A stretch of DNA of 64,000 bases from Sphaerimonospora thailandensis (GTDB taxonomy: Bacteria > Actinomycetota > Actinomycetes > Streptosporangiales > Streptosporangiaceae): assembly GCF_016863115.1 (NCBI RefSeq), contig NZ_BOOG01000019.1:1-64000 (forward strand), read 5' to 3'. The notes beneath the pieces are model-generated. The model worked only from the letters and a program-made list of their open reading frames with translations, was not told where the DNA came from and ran no database searches. Every line of letters starts with the position of its first letter. The stretch's first letter is position 1. Shown in pieces: positions 16,714 through 28,388 of the stretch. Made by a program: the position numbers and the translations under genes.

Positions 16714-17882
16714 CAGAGCCCGGAAGGCGGATCCTGCTCGTGCTCGGGACGAGCGCGGGCGGCGTGGGCGCGCACGTGCGGATGCTGGCCCGGGGACTCG
16801 GCGGACACGGCCACGACGTGATCGTGGCCGGGCCGCGCAGCACCGATGAGGCGTTCGGTTTCACCGCCTCGGGCGTGCGGTTCGCCGAGGTGCCGATCGC
16901 CGACCGGCCGCATCCCCGGCACGATCTCGGCTCGGTCGCCCGGCTGCGCGCACTCATGCGGAACGCCGACACCGTACACGCGCACGGGCTGCGTGCGGGC
17001 GCCCTCGCCTCGCTCGCCGGAACCGGGCTCAGGCGCCGTCCCCGGCTTGTGGTCACCCTGCACAACGCCGTCACTGCGGGCGGCGCCGTCGGCGCGGTCT
17101 ACCGGGCCCTGGAGACGATCGTCGCGCGGCGGGCCGACCACCTGCTCGTGGTCTCACCCGACCTCGGCGACCGGATGCGAGCCCTGCGCACTCGGGGGGC
17201 TCGGGGGGATCGGGGAGTTCGGGAGGCTCGGGGCGCCCGATCCGTCGAGGCCGCCGTCGTGCCGGCGCCGCCGCTGGCCGAGCCGGGCAGGACCGCCGAG
17301 GAGGTCGGGGCGGAGCTCGCGGGCCTGCTCGGCCGGCCTGTGGCCGACCGGCCCATCCTTCTCACCGTCGCCCGGCTGGCGCAGCAGAAGGGGCTGGAGA
17401 CGCTACTGGACGCGGCGGCCGGGCCGTACCCCGGCGACCCGCTGTTCGTGATCGCGGGGGACGGGCCGCTCCGGCCGGAACTCCAGGCCCGGATCGACGC
17501 CGAGGGCCTGCCCGCGCTCCTGTACGGCTGGGCCGCTCCGGCCGATCTGCTCCAGGTGGCGGCGGCGGTGATCGTGCCGAGCCGGTGGGAGGGCCAGCCG
17601 CTCAGCGTCCAGGAGGCGCTGCGGGCGGGCAGGCCGATCGTCGCCACCCGGGTGGGCGGCATTCCGGACATGGTGCGTAATGCCGCGGTCCTGGTGGCTC
17701 CGGGCGATCCCGTCGCACTGCGTGAGGGGATCTCCGGGCTCCTCGGCGACCCCGAGGCGACCGCCCGGCTGGCCCGTGCCTCCGCTCGCCGTGGCCGGGA
17801 ACTGCCCGGTGAGGCCGAGGCGCTCCGCGCCGTTCTGGACGCCTACACCCCAGGTCAGGGGGCGACCGGTCATGCCGAGTAG
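16710..17882 (+). CDS. GT4 family glycosyltransferase
   Basis: This 390-residue GT-B enzyme has an N-terminal glycine loop (LVLGTSAGGVGAHVRMLARG) and a C-terminal nucleotide-sugar site with PSRWEGQPLSVQEALRAGRP, the E-x7-E motif of GT4. ATG 16710 overlaps the MurJ-like stop and has GGAGGAG upstream. Residues 161-180 are a low-complexity Arg/Gly insert between the two Rossmann domains. The last gene of a three-gene module, it probably adds sugars to the lipid-linked product of the PNPT enzyme. The donor and acceptor are unknown. Confidence 0.85.
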   Translation: MTEPGRRILLVLGTSAGGVGAHVRMLARGLGGHGHDVIVAGPRSTDEAFGFTASGVRFAEVPIADRPHPRHDLGSVARLRALMRNADTVHAHGLRAGALASLAGTGLRRRPRLVVTLHNAVTAGGAVGAVYRALETIVARRADHLLVVSPDLGDRMRALRTRGARGDRGVREARGARSVEAAVVPAPPLAEPGRTAEEVGAELAGLLGRPVADRPILLTVARLAQQKGLETLLDAAAGPYPGDPLFVIAGDGPLRPELQARIDAEGLPALLYGWAAPADLLQVAAAVIVPSRWEGQPLSVQEALRAGRPIVATRVGGIPDMVRNAAVLVAPGDPVALREGISGLLGDPEATARLARASARRGRELPGEAEALRAVLDAYTPGQGATGHAE

Positions 17883-17890
17883 GCGCGGAT

Positions 17891-17920
17891 TAGGTCGGAC
17901 TGACCCTGATCCCTATACTG
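17891..17920 (+). promoter_or_regulatory. promoter candidate for the terC transcript
   Basis: TATACT at 17915-17920 is a good -10 element. A weak -35, TTAGGT at 17891-17896, lies 18 bases upstream. Transcription would begin near 17926, exactly where the riboswitch aptamer starts. Confidence 0.5.
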
Positions 17921-17925
17921 AACGG

Positions 17926-18048
17926 CGTTGGGGGGGAGTATCCCTTCGTGACAGTTCCGTCATCACGGCGTTGCGCCCGGGGCTGTCGGTCCGCGTGCTG
18001 CGGGCGGGAGAGACCTCCGGCAGTGTGTTCAGCGCGCGTGCCGGAGGT
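17926..18048 (+). promoter_or_regulatory. yybP-ykoY-type (Mn2+-sensing) riboswitch upstream of terC
   Basis: The leader contains the two hallmark blocks of the yybP-ykoY class: GGGGAGTA at 17933-17940 and GGGAGAGACCTCCGG at 18006-18020, separated by paired GC-rich arms. The 3' part can form a perfect 10-bp hairpin, ACCTCCGGCA (18013-18022) with TGCCGGAGGT (18039-18048), that buries the terC ribosome binding site GGAGG (18043-18047). Since the same ACCTCC bases belong to the aptamer, ligand binding should free the binding site and turn translation on. Known members sense Mn2+ and control Mn exporters including TerC-type proteins. Confidence 0.8.
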
Positions 18049-18056
18049 TTATGATC

Positions 18057-19034
18057 ATGGATGTCCCGATGTGGGCCTGGGTGGCCGTCGTCGTCGGCCT
18101 GCTGGTCGTGGTCGCCGTCGACCTGTGGATCGTCGACCGCGGCGAGCCGCGGGAGTTCTCGGTGCGACAGGCCGGGATCTGGGTGGGTTTCTACGCCAGC
18201 CTGGCCGTGCTGTTCGGCATCGGCTTAGCGATCTGGGGCGGGGCCAAGGTCAGCGGTGAGTTCTTCGGCGGCTACATCCTCGAATACAGCCTCAGCATCG
18301 ACAATCTGTTCGTCTTCTATCTGATCATGGCGCGGTTCGCGGTGCCGCGGCCGTACCAGCACAAGGTGCTGCTGGTCGGCATCCTGCTCGCGCTCGTCAT
18401 GCGCGGGATCTTCATCGCGATCGGCGCCGTGGCGCTCGCCAAGTTCAGCTGGCTGTTCTACGTCTTCGGGATCTTCCTCGTCTGGACGGCGTACACCCTC
18501 GTCCGCGACCACCACAAGGACGAGGACGAGTTCAAGGAGAACGCCCTCCTGCGCTGGGCGCGCCGGGTCTTCCCGACCACGCCGGGCTTCGTCGGCGCCC
18601 GCGTCACCGTGCGGGTGGACGGCAGGCGGATGGTCACCCCGATGCTCATCGTCATGATCGCGATCGGCAGCACCGACCTGCTGTTCGCGCTCGACTCGAT
18701 TCCGGCGATCTTCGGCCTGACCAAGGATCCGTTCATCGTCTTCTCCGCCAACGCCTTCGCCCTGATGGGGCTGCGCCAGCTCTACTTCCTGCTGGGCGGG
18801 CTGCTGCAGCGGCTGGTCTATCTCAGCTACGGGCTCGCGGTCATCCTCGGCTTCATCGGAATCAAGCTGATCCTGCAGGCGTTGCACGATAGCAAGGTCT
18901 CCTGGGCCCCGGAGGTTCCGATCTGGGTGTCGTTGGGAGTTATCGGGGTCGTGATGTCCGTGACGGCGGTCGCCAGCCTGATCAAAGCGAGGAACGACAA
19001 GGCGGTCACCCCGGCGGAAGCGCCTCAGGGGTAG
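18057..19034 (+). CDS. TerC family membrane protein (probable Mn2+ exporter)
   Basis: This 325-residue protein has about eight or nine transmembrane segments and the TerC/Alx pattern: GGYILEYSLSIDNLFVFYLI, then GSTDLLFALDSIPAIFGLT and FSANAFALMGLRQLYFLL. The conserved acidic residues in the two Asp-containing helices (SIDN, ALDS) are intact. Family members export manganese, in part to supply metal to exported enzymes. I choose ATG 18057 (9 bases from GGAGG) over ATG 18051 (3 bases). The Mn-type riboswitch directly upstream supports this role. Confidence 0.9.
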   Translation: MDVPMWAWVAVVVGLLVVVAVDLWIVDRGEPREFSVRQAGIWVGFYASLAVLFGIGLAIWGGAKVSGEFFGGYILEYSLSIDNLFVFYLIMARFAVPRPYQHKVLLVGILLALVMRGIFIAIGAVALAKFSWLFYVFGIFLVWTAYTLVRDHHKDEDEFKENALLRWARRVFPTTPGFVGARVTVRVDGRRMVTPMLIVMIAIGSTDLLFALDSIPAIFGLTKDPFIVFSANAFALMGLRQLYFLLGGLLQRLVYLSYGLAVILGFIGIKLILQALHDSKVSWAPEVPIWVSLGVIGVVMSVTAVASLIKARNDKAVTPAEAPQG

Positions 19035-19178
19035 GGAGTGAGTATGGACACCCCCTAGCGAAACGGGCACCGACGATGTTTGCTTGTCTCGTTGTGCCAT
19101 GCGATGACGGTCGGATCGGTACTATCGCTCGTTAACTCGCAGACCGGTCCATATCGTGAAAGAGTTCAAAGGTTCCCT

Positions 19179-19826
19179 GTGTCCAACGAATCGTTGCCCG
19201 GCTCCCGGGGTCGAGTCCGGCTAGCGCGAGGGGTGTCCCCCTGGCTGGCGCCGACCATCGCGGCTGCGGCCGTCACCACTCTGCTCACCCGCAGGTCTCC
19301 CAGATGGGCCCTGGCGGCCGTCCCGCTCGCCGCGCTCACCGGCGGGATGCTGTGGTTCTTCCGCGATCCTGAGCGCGTTCCGGGCGTGGGGCGGCTCATC
19401 TCGCCCGCCGACGGCGTCGTGCAGAGCATCGACCCCTGGCCGGACGGCCGCACCAGGGTCGCGATCTTCATGAGCCCCCTGAACGTCCACGTCAACCGGG
19501 CTCCCGCCGCCGGCGCCGTCACCGCGGTCGAGCATGTCCACGGCGGGTTCGTGCCCGCCTTCGACAAGGACAGCGACAAGAACGAGCGGGTGGTCTGGCA
19601 TTTCGACACCGCGCTCGGCGATCTCGAGGTCGTGCAGATCGCCGGTGCCGTCGCCCGCCGCATCGTGCCGTACCTCACCGCCGGCGCCAAGGTGGCCCAG
19701 GGCGAGCGAATCGGGCTGATCCGCTTCGGCTCCCGGGTGGACGTCTACCTCCCCGAGGGAGTGGCGCCCGCCGTCACGGTGGGCCAGAAGACGACGGCGG
19801 GGGTGACGCGCCTTGACCACGCCTGA
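19179..19826 (+). CDS. psd: phosphatidylserine decarboxylase proenzyme
   Basis: This 215-residue enzyme makes phosphatidylethanolamine. It is of the short (archaeal/actinobacterial) type: an N-terminal membrane segment (TIAAAAVTTLL), then FRDPERVPG, SPADGVVQSI, MSPLNVHVNRAP and the self-cleavage site FGSRVDVYLP. Ser185 of the FGS motif would become the pyruvoyl group. GTG 19179 has AAAGG at the right distance; the ORF upstream is not supported. It overlaps pssA by 14 bases, so substrate synthesis and decarboxylation are coupled. Confidence 0.93.
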   Translation: MSNESLPGSRGRVRLARGVSPWLAPTIAAAAVTTLLTRRSPRWALAAVPLAALTGGMLWFFRDPERVPGVGRLISPADGVVQSIDPWPDGRTRVAIFMSPLNVHVNRAPAAGAVTAVEHVHGGFVPAFDKDSDKNERVVWHFDTALGDLEVVQIAGAVARRIVPYLTAGAKVAQGERIGLIRFGSRVDVYLPEGVAPAVTVGQKTTAGVTRLDHA

Positions 19827-20685
19827 TCTCGGCGCCGGCGCGAACTGGCCGGTGGAGGGCCTGGCCGACGAAGTGCCGGTCGATGGAGTGCCGGCCGATG
19901 AACCGCGAGGTCCCGTAGGCAAGGCGTTCCGCCTGTCGGCCGCCGACTCTCTCTCGCTCGGCAACGCGCTCAGCGGCTTCCTCGCCGTGTGCGTGCTCGC
20001 CTGGTCGGCGATCAGCGACCTGATGCAGTCCAGCGGCAAGTTCGAGCCCGATCCCCGGTTCTTCGGCACCGCCGTGGTCCTGCTGCTGATCGGGGCGACC
20101 TGCGACCTGTTCGACGGCCTCGTCGCCCGGAAGTTCCGCGCCTCCGCCATGGGCGCCGAGCTGGACAACCTCGCCGACGTGATCAGCTTCGGTTTCGCGC
20201 CCGCGTTCATGGTGGTGATCTGGGCGGGCTTCTCCGGCAGCCTCCCGCTGTGGCTCGTGCTGTCGGCGGCGGCCTCGGTCCTGCTCGCCGGGGTCGTACG
20301 GCTGGCCCGGTTCGCCTGCGTCAAGACGAAGAGCGGCGACTTCATGGGGTTGCCGATCCCGATGGGCGCGATGACCGTGGTCTCGATCGTGCTGCTGTTC
20401 CAGCCCAACTACTTCACGATCGCGGGCATCGTCGCGGTGGCCTGGCTGATGGTGAGCCGGATCGAGTATCCCAAGCCGAAGGGCAATCTCGCCGCGGTCG
20501 TCCTCGGCTGGATGTTGATCAACGTGGCGTGCCTGACGATCTGGGCTGCCGGGCTGGACGGCGGTGATCGGCTGATCACCGTGGGCGCGACCATGCAGAT
20601 CGCCATCGTCTCGGCCATCCCGCTGCGAGTCCTGATGTTCAAACAGCAGCAGCGCAGGGAACGACGCTCGGAGAGCGCGGGCTGA
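19813..20685 (+). CDS. pssA: CDP-diacylglycerol-serine O-phosphatidyltransferase
   Basis: This 290-residue integral membrane enzyme makes phosphatidylserine from CDP-diacylglycerol and serine. The CDP-alcohol phosphotransferase motif D-x2-DG-x2-AR-x8-G-x3-D-x3-D is complete, starting near residue 98 (DLFDGLVARK, then GAELDNLAD). The TTG start at 19813 lies inside psd and is preceded by GGGGGTGA; GTG codons at residues 21 and 25 are alternatives, since the first 35 residues look poorly conserved. A strong terminator follows 20 bases after the stop. Confidence 0.9.
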   Translation: MTTPDLGAGANWPVEGLADEVPVDGVPADEPRGPVGKAFRLSAADSLSLGNALSGFLAVCVLAWSAISDLMQSSGKFEPDPRFFGTAVVLLLIGATCDLFDGLVARKFRASAMGAELDNLADVISFGFAPAFMVVIWAGFSGSLPLWLVLSAAASVLLAGVVRLARFACVKTKSGDFMGLPIPMGAMTVVSIVLLFQPNYFTIAGIVAVAWLMVSRIEYPKPKGNLAAVVLGWMLINVACLTIWAAGLDGGDRLITVGATMQIAIVSAIPLRVLMFKQQQRRERRSESAG

Positions 20686-20704
20686 CTGAAGCCGTCACAC
20701 GGAC

Positions 20705-20740
20705 AGGGGCCCCGGCCAATCAGCCATGAGGGCCCCTTTT
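20705..20740 (+). terminator. Rho-independent terminator after psd-pssA
   Basis: AGGGGCCC (20705-20712) pairs perfectly with GGGCCCCT (20730-20737) around a 17-base loop, followed by TTT. It ends the psd-pssA operon. Confidence 0.85.
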
Positions 20741-20799
20741 CCACGGGTCCTGGCAACCACATCCAGATTGATCGTCTAGCCAATGGAGCCCTGGTCGCC

Positions 20800-21096
20800 A
20801 TGCCTCGCGAGCACACCCTGACGTATTTCCTCGGCAAGCTGGCACGTGAGCTGGAGCTGCGGGGGCTGGAGGCCTCCCTGCGGCCCGATCCGCCGTCGCT
20901 GAAGGTCCGCGACCCCGACGCGGCGATCTTCAGCGAGACGGTCGACTGCGTGGCGATGTCGGACGGCTGGTTCTACCGCTGGTCCTGGGGTGACGTGGTG
21001 GAGAGCGCGGACGAGCCGGCCGCCGCCGCGGACCGGATCGTCAGGGTCTTCACGACCGGCGATCCACGCCCCCATCCGGGCCTGGAGGGCGTCTGA
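20800..21096 (+). CDS. small hypothetical protein
   Basis: This 98-residue protein starts at ATG 20800. The sequence has good codon bias, with a predicted helix (LTYFLGKLARELELRGLEASL) followed by short strands (SDGWFYRWSWGDV) and a Pro-rich end. I do not recognise the family; a sugar-phosphate or DNA-binding role cannot be argued. It follows the psd-pssA terminator, so it must have its own promoter, and it converges on the MBL-fold gene with a 42-base gap. Confidence 0.65.
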   Translation: MPREHTLTYFLGKLARELELRGLEASLRPDPPSLKVRDPDAAIFSETVDCVAMSDGWFYRWSWGDVVESADEPAAAADRIVRVFTTGDPRPHPGLEGV

Positions 21097-21138
21097 GCGG
21101 CGGCTCGGCGACCGGTACGGCTCACAGATGGATACGGC

Positions 21139-21780
21139 TCACCAGCCGCGTGCCTTCCACTCCGCCAGGTGCGGGCGCTCGGCCCCGAGCGTCGTGTCCT
21201 TGCCATGGCCGGGGTAGACCCACGTCTCGTCCGGTAGCCGGTCGAACAGCCGCTCCACCACGTCGGTGTAGAGCCGCTCGAACCTCGCCGGATCCTTCTC
21301 GGTGTTGCCGACGCCGCCGGGGAAGAGCGAGTCGCCGGTGAACAGGTGCCCCGGGTAGTGCAGCGCGATCGAGCCGGGCGTGTGGCCGCGCAGGTGGACG
21401 ACCTCCAGGGTGATCACGCCGACGGTCACCCTGTCCCCGTGCTCGACCTCCTGGGTGACCCGTACCGGCAGTTCGGGCGCGTCGAGCGGGTGCGCGACGA
21501 TCTGGGCGCCGGTCGCCCGGGCCACGTCCTCCAGCGCCAGCCAGTGGTCCATGTGCCGATGGGTGGTCACGATCGAGCTGATGGGGTGGTCTCCGATGAG
21601 ATCGAGCAGCCGGCCGGGTTGGGCGGCGGCGTCGATGAGCAGTCCGTCGCCCGTCTCCGCGCACCGCAGCAGGTAGGCGTTGTTGCCGAAGTCGCCCACC
21701 TCGATCTTCGAAATGACCAGCGCGGGCAGTTCCCGCACGTCCGCCGGCCCGTTCTTGACGACGTCGCCCGTGTAGCTCAT
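21139..21780 (-). CDS. MBL-fold hydrolase, glyoxalase II-like
   Basis: This 213-residue protein has the zinc motif THRHMDH near residues 72-78, then HTPGSIALH and GDSLFPGG, plus the C-terminal VYPGHGKDTTLGAE segment of glyoxalase II-like hydrolases. The start at 21780 has GGGAAGACAG upstream. Such enzymes hydrolyse thioesters; whether this one acts on a mycothiol or other thiol adduct is open. It diverges from uvrA over 172 bases and converges with the small gene at 20800. Confidence 0.82.
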   Translation of the reverse strand: MSYTGDVVKNGPADVRELPALVISKIEVGDFGNNAYLLRCAETGDGLLIDAAAQPGRLLDLIGDHPISSIVTTHRHMDHWLALEDVARATGAQIVAHPLDAPELPVRVTQEVEHGDRVTVGVITLEVVHLRGHTPGSIALHYPGHLFTGDSLFPGGVGNTEKDPARFERLYTDVVERLFDRLPDETWVYPGHGKDTTLGAERPHLAEWKARGW

Positions 21781-21952
21781 CTGTCTTCCCTTCGTGCTTC
21801 CGTACGGCCACGCTAGCCACCCCATGGCGGAACGGGGGACGCGGGTTTGCCGGGATGCATACCCTGGATTGAGAGGTCGCCGGAAAATGTCGGTGGCTCC
21901 GGATAGCCTCCCCGGGCACCTCTGTTGACTTCTTCGACCTTTCGGGACCGCC

Positions 21953-24793
<2,841 letters not shown>

Positions 24794-24900
24794 CGCGGAT
24801 TCCCCCACCGCGGCAGCGGCGGCATAGGGTGCAGCGGAGGGACGTGTCTCGTGGGTCCTCGCTCGGCAGAGATCCACGGGACACCCCCTGGGGAGGGACG

Positions 24901-25335
24901 ATGAACAGGAAAGAGAACATGGCGGATGCGACCGCGACGCGCCGTGCAGTGATCTTCGGGGCCGGGGGAGCCGGGCTCGCCGTGGCGCTCACCGCGTGCG
25001 GGGGCAACGGCGACACGGGCGGCTCCGTCGCGTCGGAGCCCACCGCCACCGGGCCGGTCGCCCAGGTCGCGGACATCCCCGAGGGCGGGGGGAAGATCTT
25101 CCGGGAGCAGAAGGTCGTCATCACCCAGCCCGTCCAGGGGGAGTTCAAGGCGTTCAGCGCGGTCTGCACCCACAAGCACTGCCTGGTCGGCACCGTCGCG
25201 AACGGCACGATCAACTGTCCCTGCCACGGCAGCAAGTTCGACATCAAGGACGGATCGGTCAGGGAGGGTCCCGCCGAGACGCCCCTGCCCGAGCAGAAGA
25301 TCAACGTGACCGACGGCACCATCAGCCTCACCTGA
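24901..25335 (+). CDS. Rieske [2Fe-2S] protein with Tat-type lipoprotein signal
   Basis: This 144-residue protein has a twin-arginine signal ([18 protein letters not shown]) ending in a lipobox, LTACGG, so it should be exported folded and anchored as a lipoprotein. The Rieske cluster ligands are present as CTHKHC and CPCHGSKF. It is a small electron-transfer protein on the outer face of the membrane; its redox partner is not in the neighbourhood. ATG 24901 follows GGGAGGGACG. A 12-bp hairpin directly downstream separates it from uvrC. Confidence 0.88.
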   Translation: MNRKENMADATATRRAVIFGAGGAGLAVALTACGGNGDTGGSVASEPTATGPVAQVADIPEGGGKIFREQKVVITQPVQGEFKAFSAVCTHKHCLVGTVANGTINCPCHGSKFDIKDGSVREGPAETPLPEQKINVTDGTISLT

Positions 25336-25342
25336 CATGAAG

Positions 25343-25374
25343 GCCGCCGGGCCGGCCGATCGCGGCCCGGCGGC
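25343..25374 (+). terminator. hairpin terminator after the Rieske gene
   Basis: GCCGCCGGGCCG (25343-25354) pairs perfectly with CGGCCCGGCGGC (25363-25374) around an 8-base loop. It lies inside the longest possible uvrC ORF, which supports the later uvrC start at 25406. Confidence 0.7.
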
Positions 25375-25392
25375 GTTGTCGGTCGGGACAAG

Positions 25393-25398
25393 TAGGCT
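25393..25398 (+). promoter_or_regulatory. -10 element for a possibly leaderless uvrC transcript
   Basis: TAGGCT lies 7 bases before GTG 25406. With transcription starting about there, the mRNA would begin at or next to the start codon. No ribosome binding site is visible, which fits leaderless translation. No clear -35 was found. Confidence 0.4.
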
Positions 25399-25405
25399 TT
25401 GCGGT

Positions 25406-27382
25406 GTGGCGGATCCGGCAACCTACCGACCGGCGCCCGGCTCGATCCCCGAATCGCCCGGCGTCTATCGTTTCCGCGACCCGGGCGGCCGGGTGATCTA
25501 CGTCGGCAAGGCGAAGAGCCTGCGGCAGCGGCTGGGCTCCTACTTCACCGACTTCGCCGGCCTGCACCCGCGCACCCAGACGATGCTGACGACCGCGGCC
25601 TCGGTGGACTGGACGGTGGTCGGCACCGAGGTCGAGGCACTCCAACTGGAGTACTCCTGGATCAAGGAGTACGACCCCAGGTTCAACGTGAAGTACCGGG
25701 ACGACAAGTCGTATCCGTACCTCGCCGTGACGATGGGGGAGGATTTCCCGCGCGTGCAGGTGCTGCGGGGCGCCAAGCGCAAGGGCACGCGGTATTTCGG
25801 CCCCTACTCGCACGCCTGGGCGATCAGGGAGACCGTCGACCTGCTGCTGCGGGTGTTCCCGGTGCGCACCTGCTCGGCCGGGGTGTTCAAGCGAGCAGGT
25901 CAGATCGGACGGCCCTGCCTGCTGGGCTACATCGACAAGTGCTCGGCCCCCTGCGTCGGGCGGGTCACGCCCGAGGAGCACCGGGCGATCGCCGAGGACT
26001 TCTGCGACTTCATGGCCGGCAACAGCGGCCGGTTCATCAAGCGGCTGGAGCGTGAGATGCGCGAGGCCGCCGCGGCCGAGGAGTTCGAGCGGGCCGCCCG
26101 GCTCCGCGACGACGTCCAGGCTCTCCAGCGGGCCCTGGAGAAGCAGGCGGTCGTCCTCGGCGAGAGCATCGACTGCGATGTGATCGCCCTGGCGGAGGAC
26201 GCGCTGGAGGCCGCCGTCCAGGTCTTCTACGTGCGTGGCGGACGAATCCGCGGCCGGCGTGGCTGGGTGGTCGACAAGGTCGAGGATGCCACGACGGGTC
26301 AGCTCGTCGAGCTGTTCCTGCTGCAGATCTACGGCGAGGCCGCCATCCCCAAGGAGATCCTCGTCCCGGCGGCGCCGCCGGACGGCGAGGCGGTGGTCGA
26401 GCTGCTGAGCGAGCAGCGCGGCGCCCGCGTCGACCTGCGCGTCCCCCAGCGGGGCGACAAGAAGAGCCTGATGGAGACCGTCGAGCGCAACGCCAAGGAG
26501 GCGCTGGCCCAGCACAGGCTGCGGCGCGCGAGCGATCTCACCACGCGCAGCCTGGCCCTGCAGGAGATCGCCGACGCGCTCGGCCTCGACCAGGCCCCGC
26601 TGCGCGTCGAGTGCTACGACGTGTCGCACATGCAGGGTTCCGACGTGGTGGCCTCCATGGTGGTCTTCGAGGACGGCCTGGCGCGCAAGAGCGAATATCG
26701 GCGGTTCTCGATCAGGAGCGCCGACGGCGACGTCGCCTCGATCCATGAGGTCATCCGCCGCCGGTTCAAGCGGTACCTGGAGGAGCGGGCGGTCACCGGC
26801 GAGCTGGACGCGGCGGATGGCGAGGGCGGCGTCGACCAGGACGGCCGCGAGCCGGGCGCGGGGATGCCGATCGACCCGGAGACCGGCCGCCCGCGCAAGT
26901 TCGCCTATCCGCCGAACCTGGTCGTGGTGGACGGCGGCCCGGCGCAGGCGGCGGCCGCGCAGCGCGCGCTCGACGAGCTCGGCGTCGACGACGTGGCCGT
27001 CTGCGGCCTGGCCAAGCGGCTGGAGGAGGTGTGGCTCCCGGGCGACGACCAGCCGGTGATCCTGCCCCGGACCAGTGAGGGCCTCTACCTGCTGCAGCGG
27101 GTCCGCGACGAGGCGCACCGGTTCGCCATCGCCTACCACCGGTCCAAACGGTCCAAGGGCCTGAAGGAGAGCGCGCTGGACGGCGTCCCCGGCCTGGGCC
27201 CGGCGCGCCGGCAGGCGCTGCTGCGCCACTTCGGGTCGGTGAAGCGGTTACGGGACGCGGGGCCGCAGGAGATCTGCCAGGTGCCGGGCATCGGTCCGGC
27301 CACCGCCGAGGCGATCGTCGCGGCGCTGCGCGGCGACCGGCCGGCCGGTGATGACGGGCCGGCTGGCGATGACAGGGCGTGA
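25406..27382 (+). CDS. uvrC: excinuclease ABC subunit C
   Basis: This 658-residue nuclease makes both incisions in nucleotide excision repair. Domains in order are GIY-YIG ([20 protein letters not shown], residues 15-90), the UVR coiled coil ([20 protein letters not shown]), the RNase H-like 5' nuclease region ([18 protein letters not shown], then VVDGGPAQ) and tandem helix-hairpin-helix motifs ([26 protein letters not shown]). I start it at GTG 25406 because the Rieske terminator lies upstream. It leads the conserved uvrC-rapZ-yvcK-whiA order. Confidence 0.96.
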   Translation: MADPATYRPAPGSIPESPGVYRFRDPGGRVIYVGKAKSLRQRLGSYFTDFAGLHPRTQTMLTTAASVDWTVVGTEVEALQLEYSWIKEYDPRFNVKYRDDKSYPYLAVTMGEDFPRVQVLRGAKRKGTRYFGPYSHAWAIRETVDLLLRVFPVRTCSAGVFKRAGQIGRPCLLGYIDKCSAPCVGRVTPEEHRAIAEDFCDFMAGNSGRFIKRLEREMREAAAAEEFERAARLRDDVQALQRALEKQAVVLGESIDCDVIALAEDALEAAVQVFYVRGGRIRGRRGWVVDKVEDATTGQLVELFLLQIYGEAAIPKEILVPAAPPDGEAVVELLSEQRGARVDLRVPQRGDKKSLMETVERNAKEALAQHRLRRASDLTTRSLALQEIADALGLDQAPLRVECYDVSHMQGSDVVASMVVFEDGLARKSEYRRFSIRSADGDVASIHEVIRRRFKRYLEERAVTGELDAADGEGGVDQDGREPGAGMPIDPETGRPRKFAYPPNLVVVDGGPAQAAAAQRALDELGVDDVAVCGLAKRLEEVWLPGDDQPVILPRTSEGLYLLQRVRDEAHRFAIAYHRSKRSKGLKESALDGVPGLGPARRQALLRHFGSVKRLRDAGPQEICQVPGIGPATAEAIVAALRGDRPAGDDGPAGDDRA

Positions 27383-27478
27383 CAGGGCCGCGGCGTGCCG
27401 ACGACGGCGCCGCCGGGTATGGTGGCAAGCTCCGGTAGAGGCGCTGAATTTCTCCTGGTGGGAGGGTGGTGAGGGAGC

Positions 27479-28348
27479 ATGGGCACGACTGATTCGGCGG
27501 TCGTGGTGGTGACCGGCATGTCCGGCGCCGGGCGGAGCACCGCCGCGAAGGCGCTGGAGGATCTCGGTTGGTTCGTCATCGACAACCTGCCGCCGGGCCT
27601 GCTGTTCTCCGTGGCGGAGGAGGCCGGCAAGGCCAACATGGCCACCGATCGGGTGGCGGCGGTCGTCGATGTGCGCAGCCTCGCCTTCACCACCGACCTC
27701 AACGCCGCGATCAAGGAGCTGGACGCCCGGGGCGTCGCCGTACGCACGGTGTTCCTGGAGGCCAGCGACGAGGAACTGGTCCGCAGGTTCGAGAACGTGC
27801 GCCGCCCGCATCCCCTCCAGGGCGACGGGCGGCTCGTCGACGGGATCGACCGCGAGCGCGGCATCCTGCGCGAGGTGCGGGCCAACGCCGACCTGGTGAT
27901 CGACACCTCCCTGCTCAACGTCCACGAGCTGCGCAAGAAGATCGTCTCGTTCTTCGGTGGAGAGGACCGGCCGGGCCTGAAGGTCAACGTCGTCTCGTTC
28001 GGCTACAAGTACGGCCTGCCGGTGGACGCCGACCTCGTCGTCGACTGCCGGTTCCTGCCCAATCCCCATTGGGTGCCGGAGCTGCGGCCGATGAACGGAC
28101 TCGACACCCCGGTCCGGGACTACGTGCTCGGCCAGCCGGGAGCCAAGGAGTTCCTCGACGGCTACGAGGAGGTCTTCGGGATCGTGGCCGCCGGCTACGC
28201 CCGCGAGGGCAAGGGCTACGCCACGCTGGCCGTCGGATGCACCGGCGGCAAGCACCGCAGCGTCGCCATGACCGAGCAGCTCGCCGCCCGGCTGCGCGAT
28301 CGCGGCATGGACGTGCAGGTCAGTCATCGGGACGTGGGCCGCGAGTGA
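27479..28348 (+). CDS. rapZ: RNase adapter/nucleotide-binding protein RapZ
   Basis: This 289-residue P-loop protein has Walker A GMSGAGRST near residues 13-21, a YvcJ-type middle (NLPPGLLF, DVRS) and the C-terminal domain with SFGYKYGLP, DCRFLPNP and GCTGGKHRS. In E. coli RapZ guides decay of the sRNA GlmZ; in Gram-positives YvcJ is a GTPase/ATPase of less clear role. ATG 27479 has GGTGAGGGAGC upstream. It is followed by yvcK and whiA and is probably in one operon with them. Confidence 0.93.
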   Translation: MGTTDSAVVVVTGMSGAGRSTAAKALEDLGWFVIDNLPPGLLFSVAEEAGKANMATDRVAAVVDVRSLAFTTDLNAAIKELDARGVAVRTVFLEASDEELVRRFENVRRPHPLQGDGRLVDGIDRERGILREVRANADLVIDTSLLNVHELRKKIVSFFGGEDRPGLKVNVVSFGYKYGLPVDADLVVDCRFLPNPHWVPELRPMNGLDTPVRDYVLGQPGAKEFLDGYEEVFGIVAAGYAREGKGYATLAVGCTGGKHRSVAMTEQLAARLRDRGMDVQVSHRDVGRE

Positions 28349-28388
28349 TGCCCGGCCCGGCCGCAGCGATTCGGAACGATTCGGTTAA

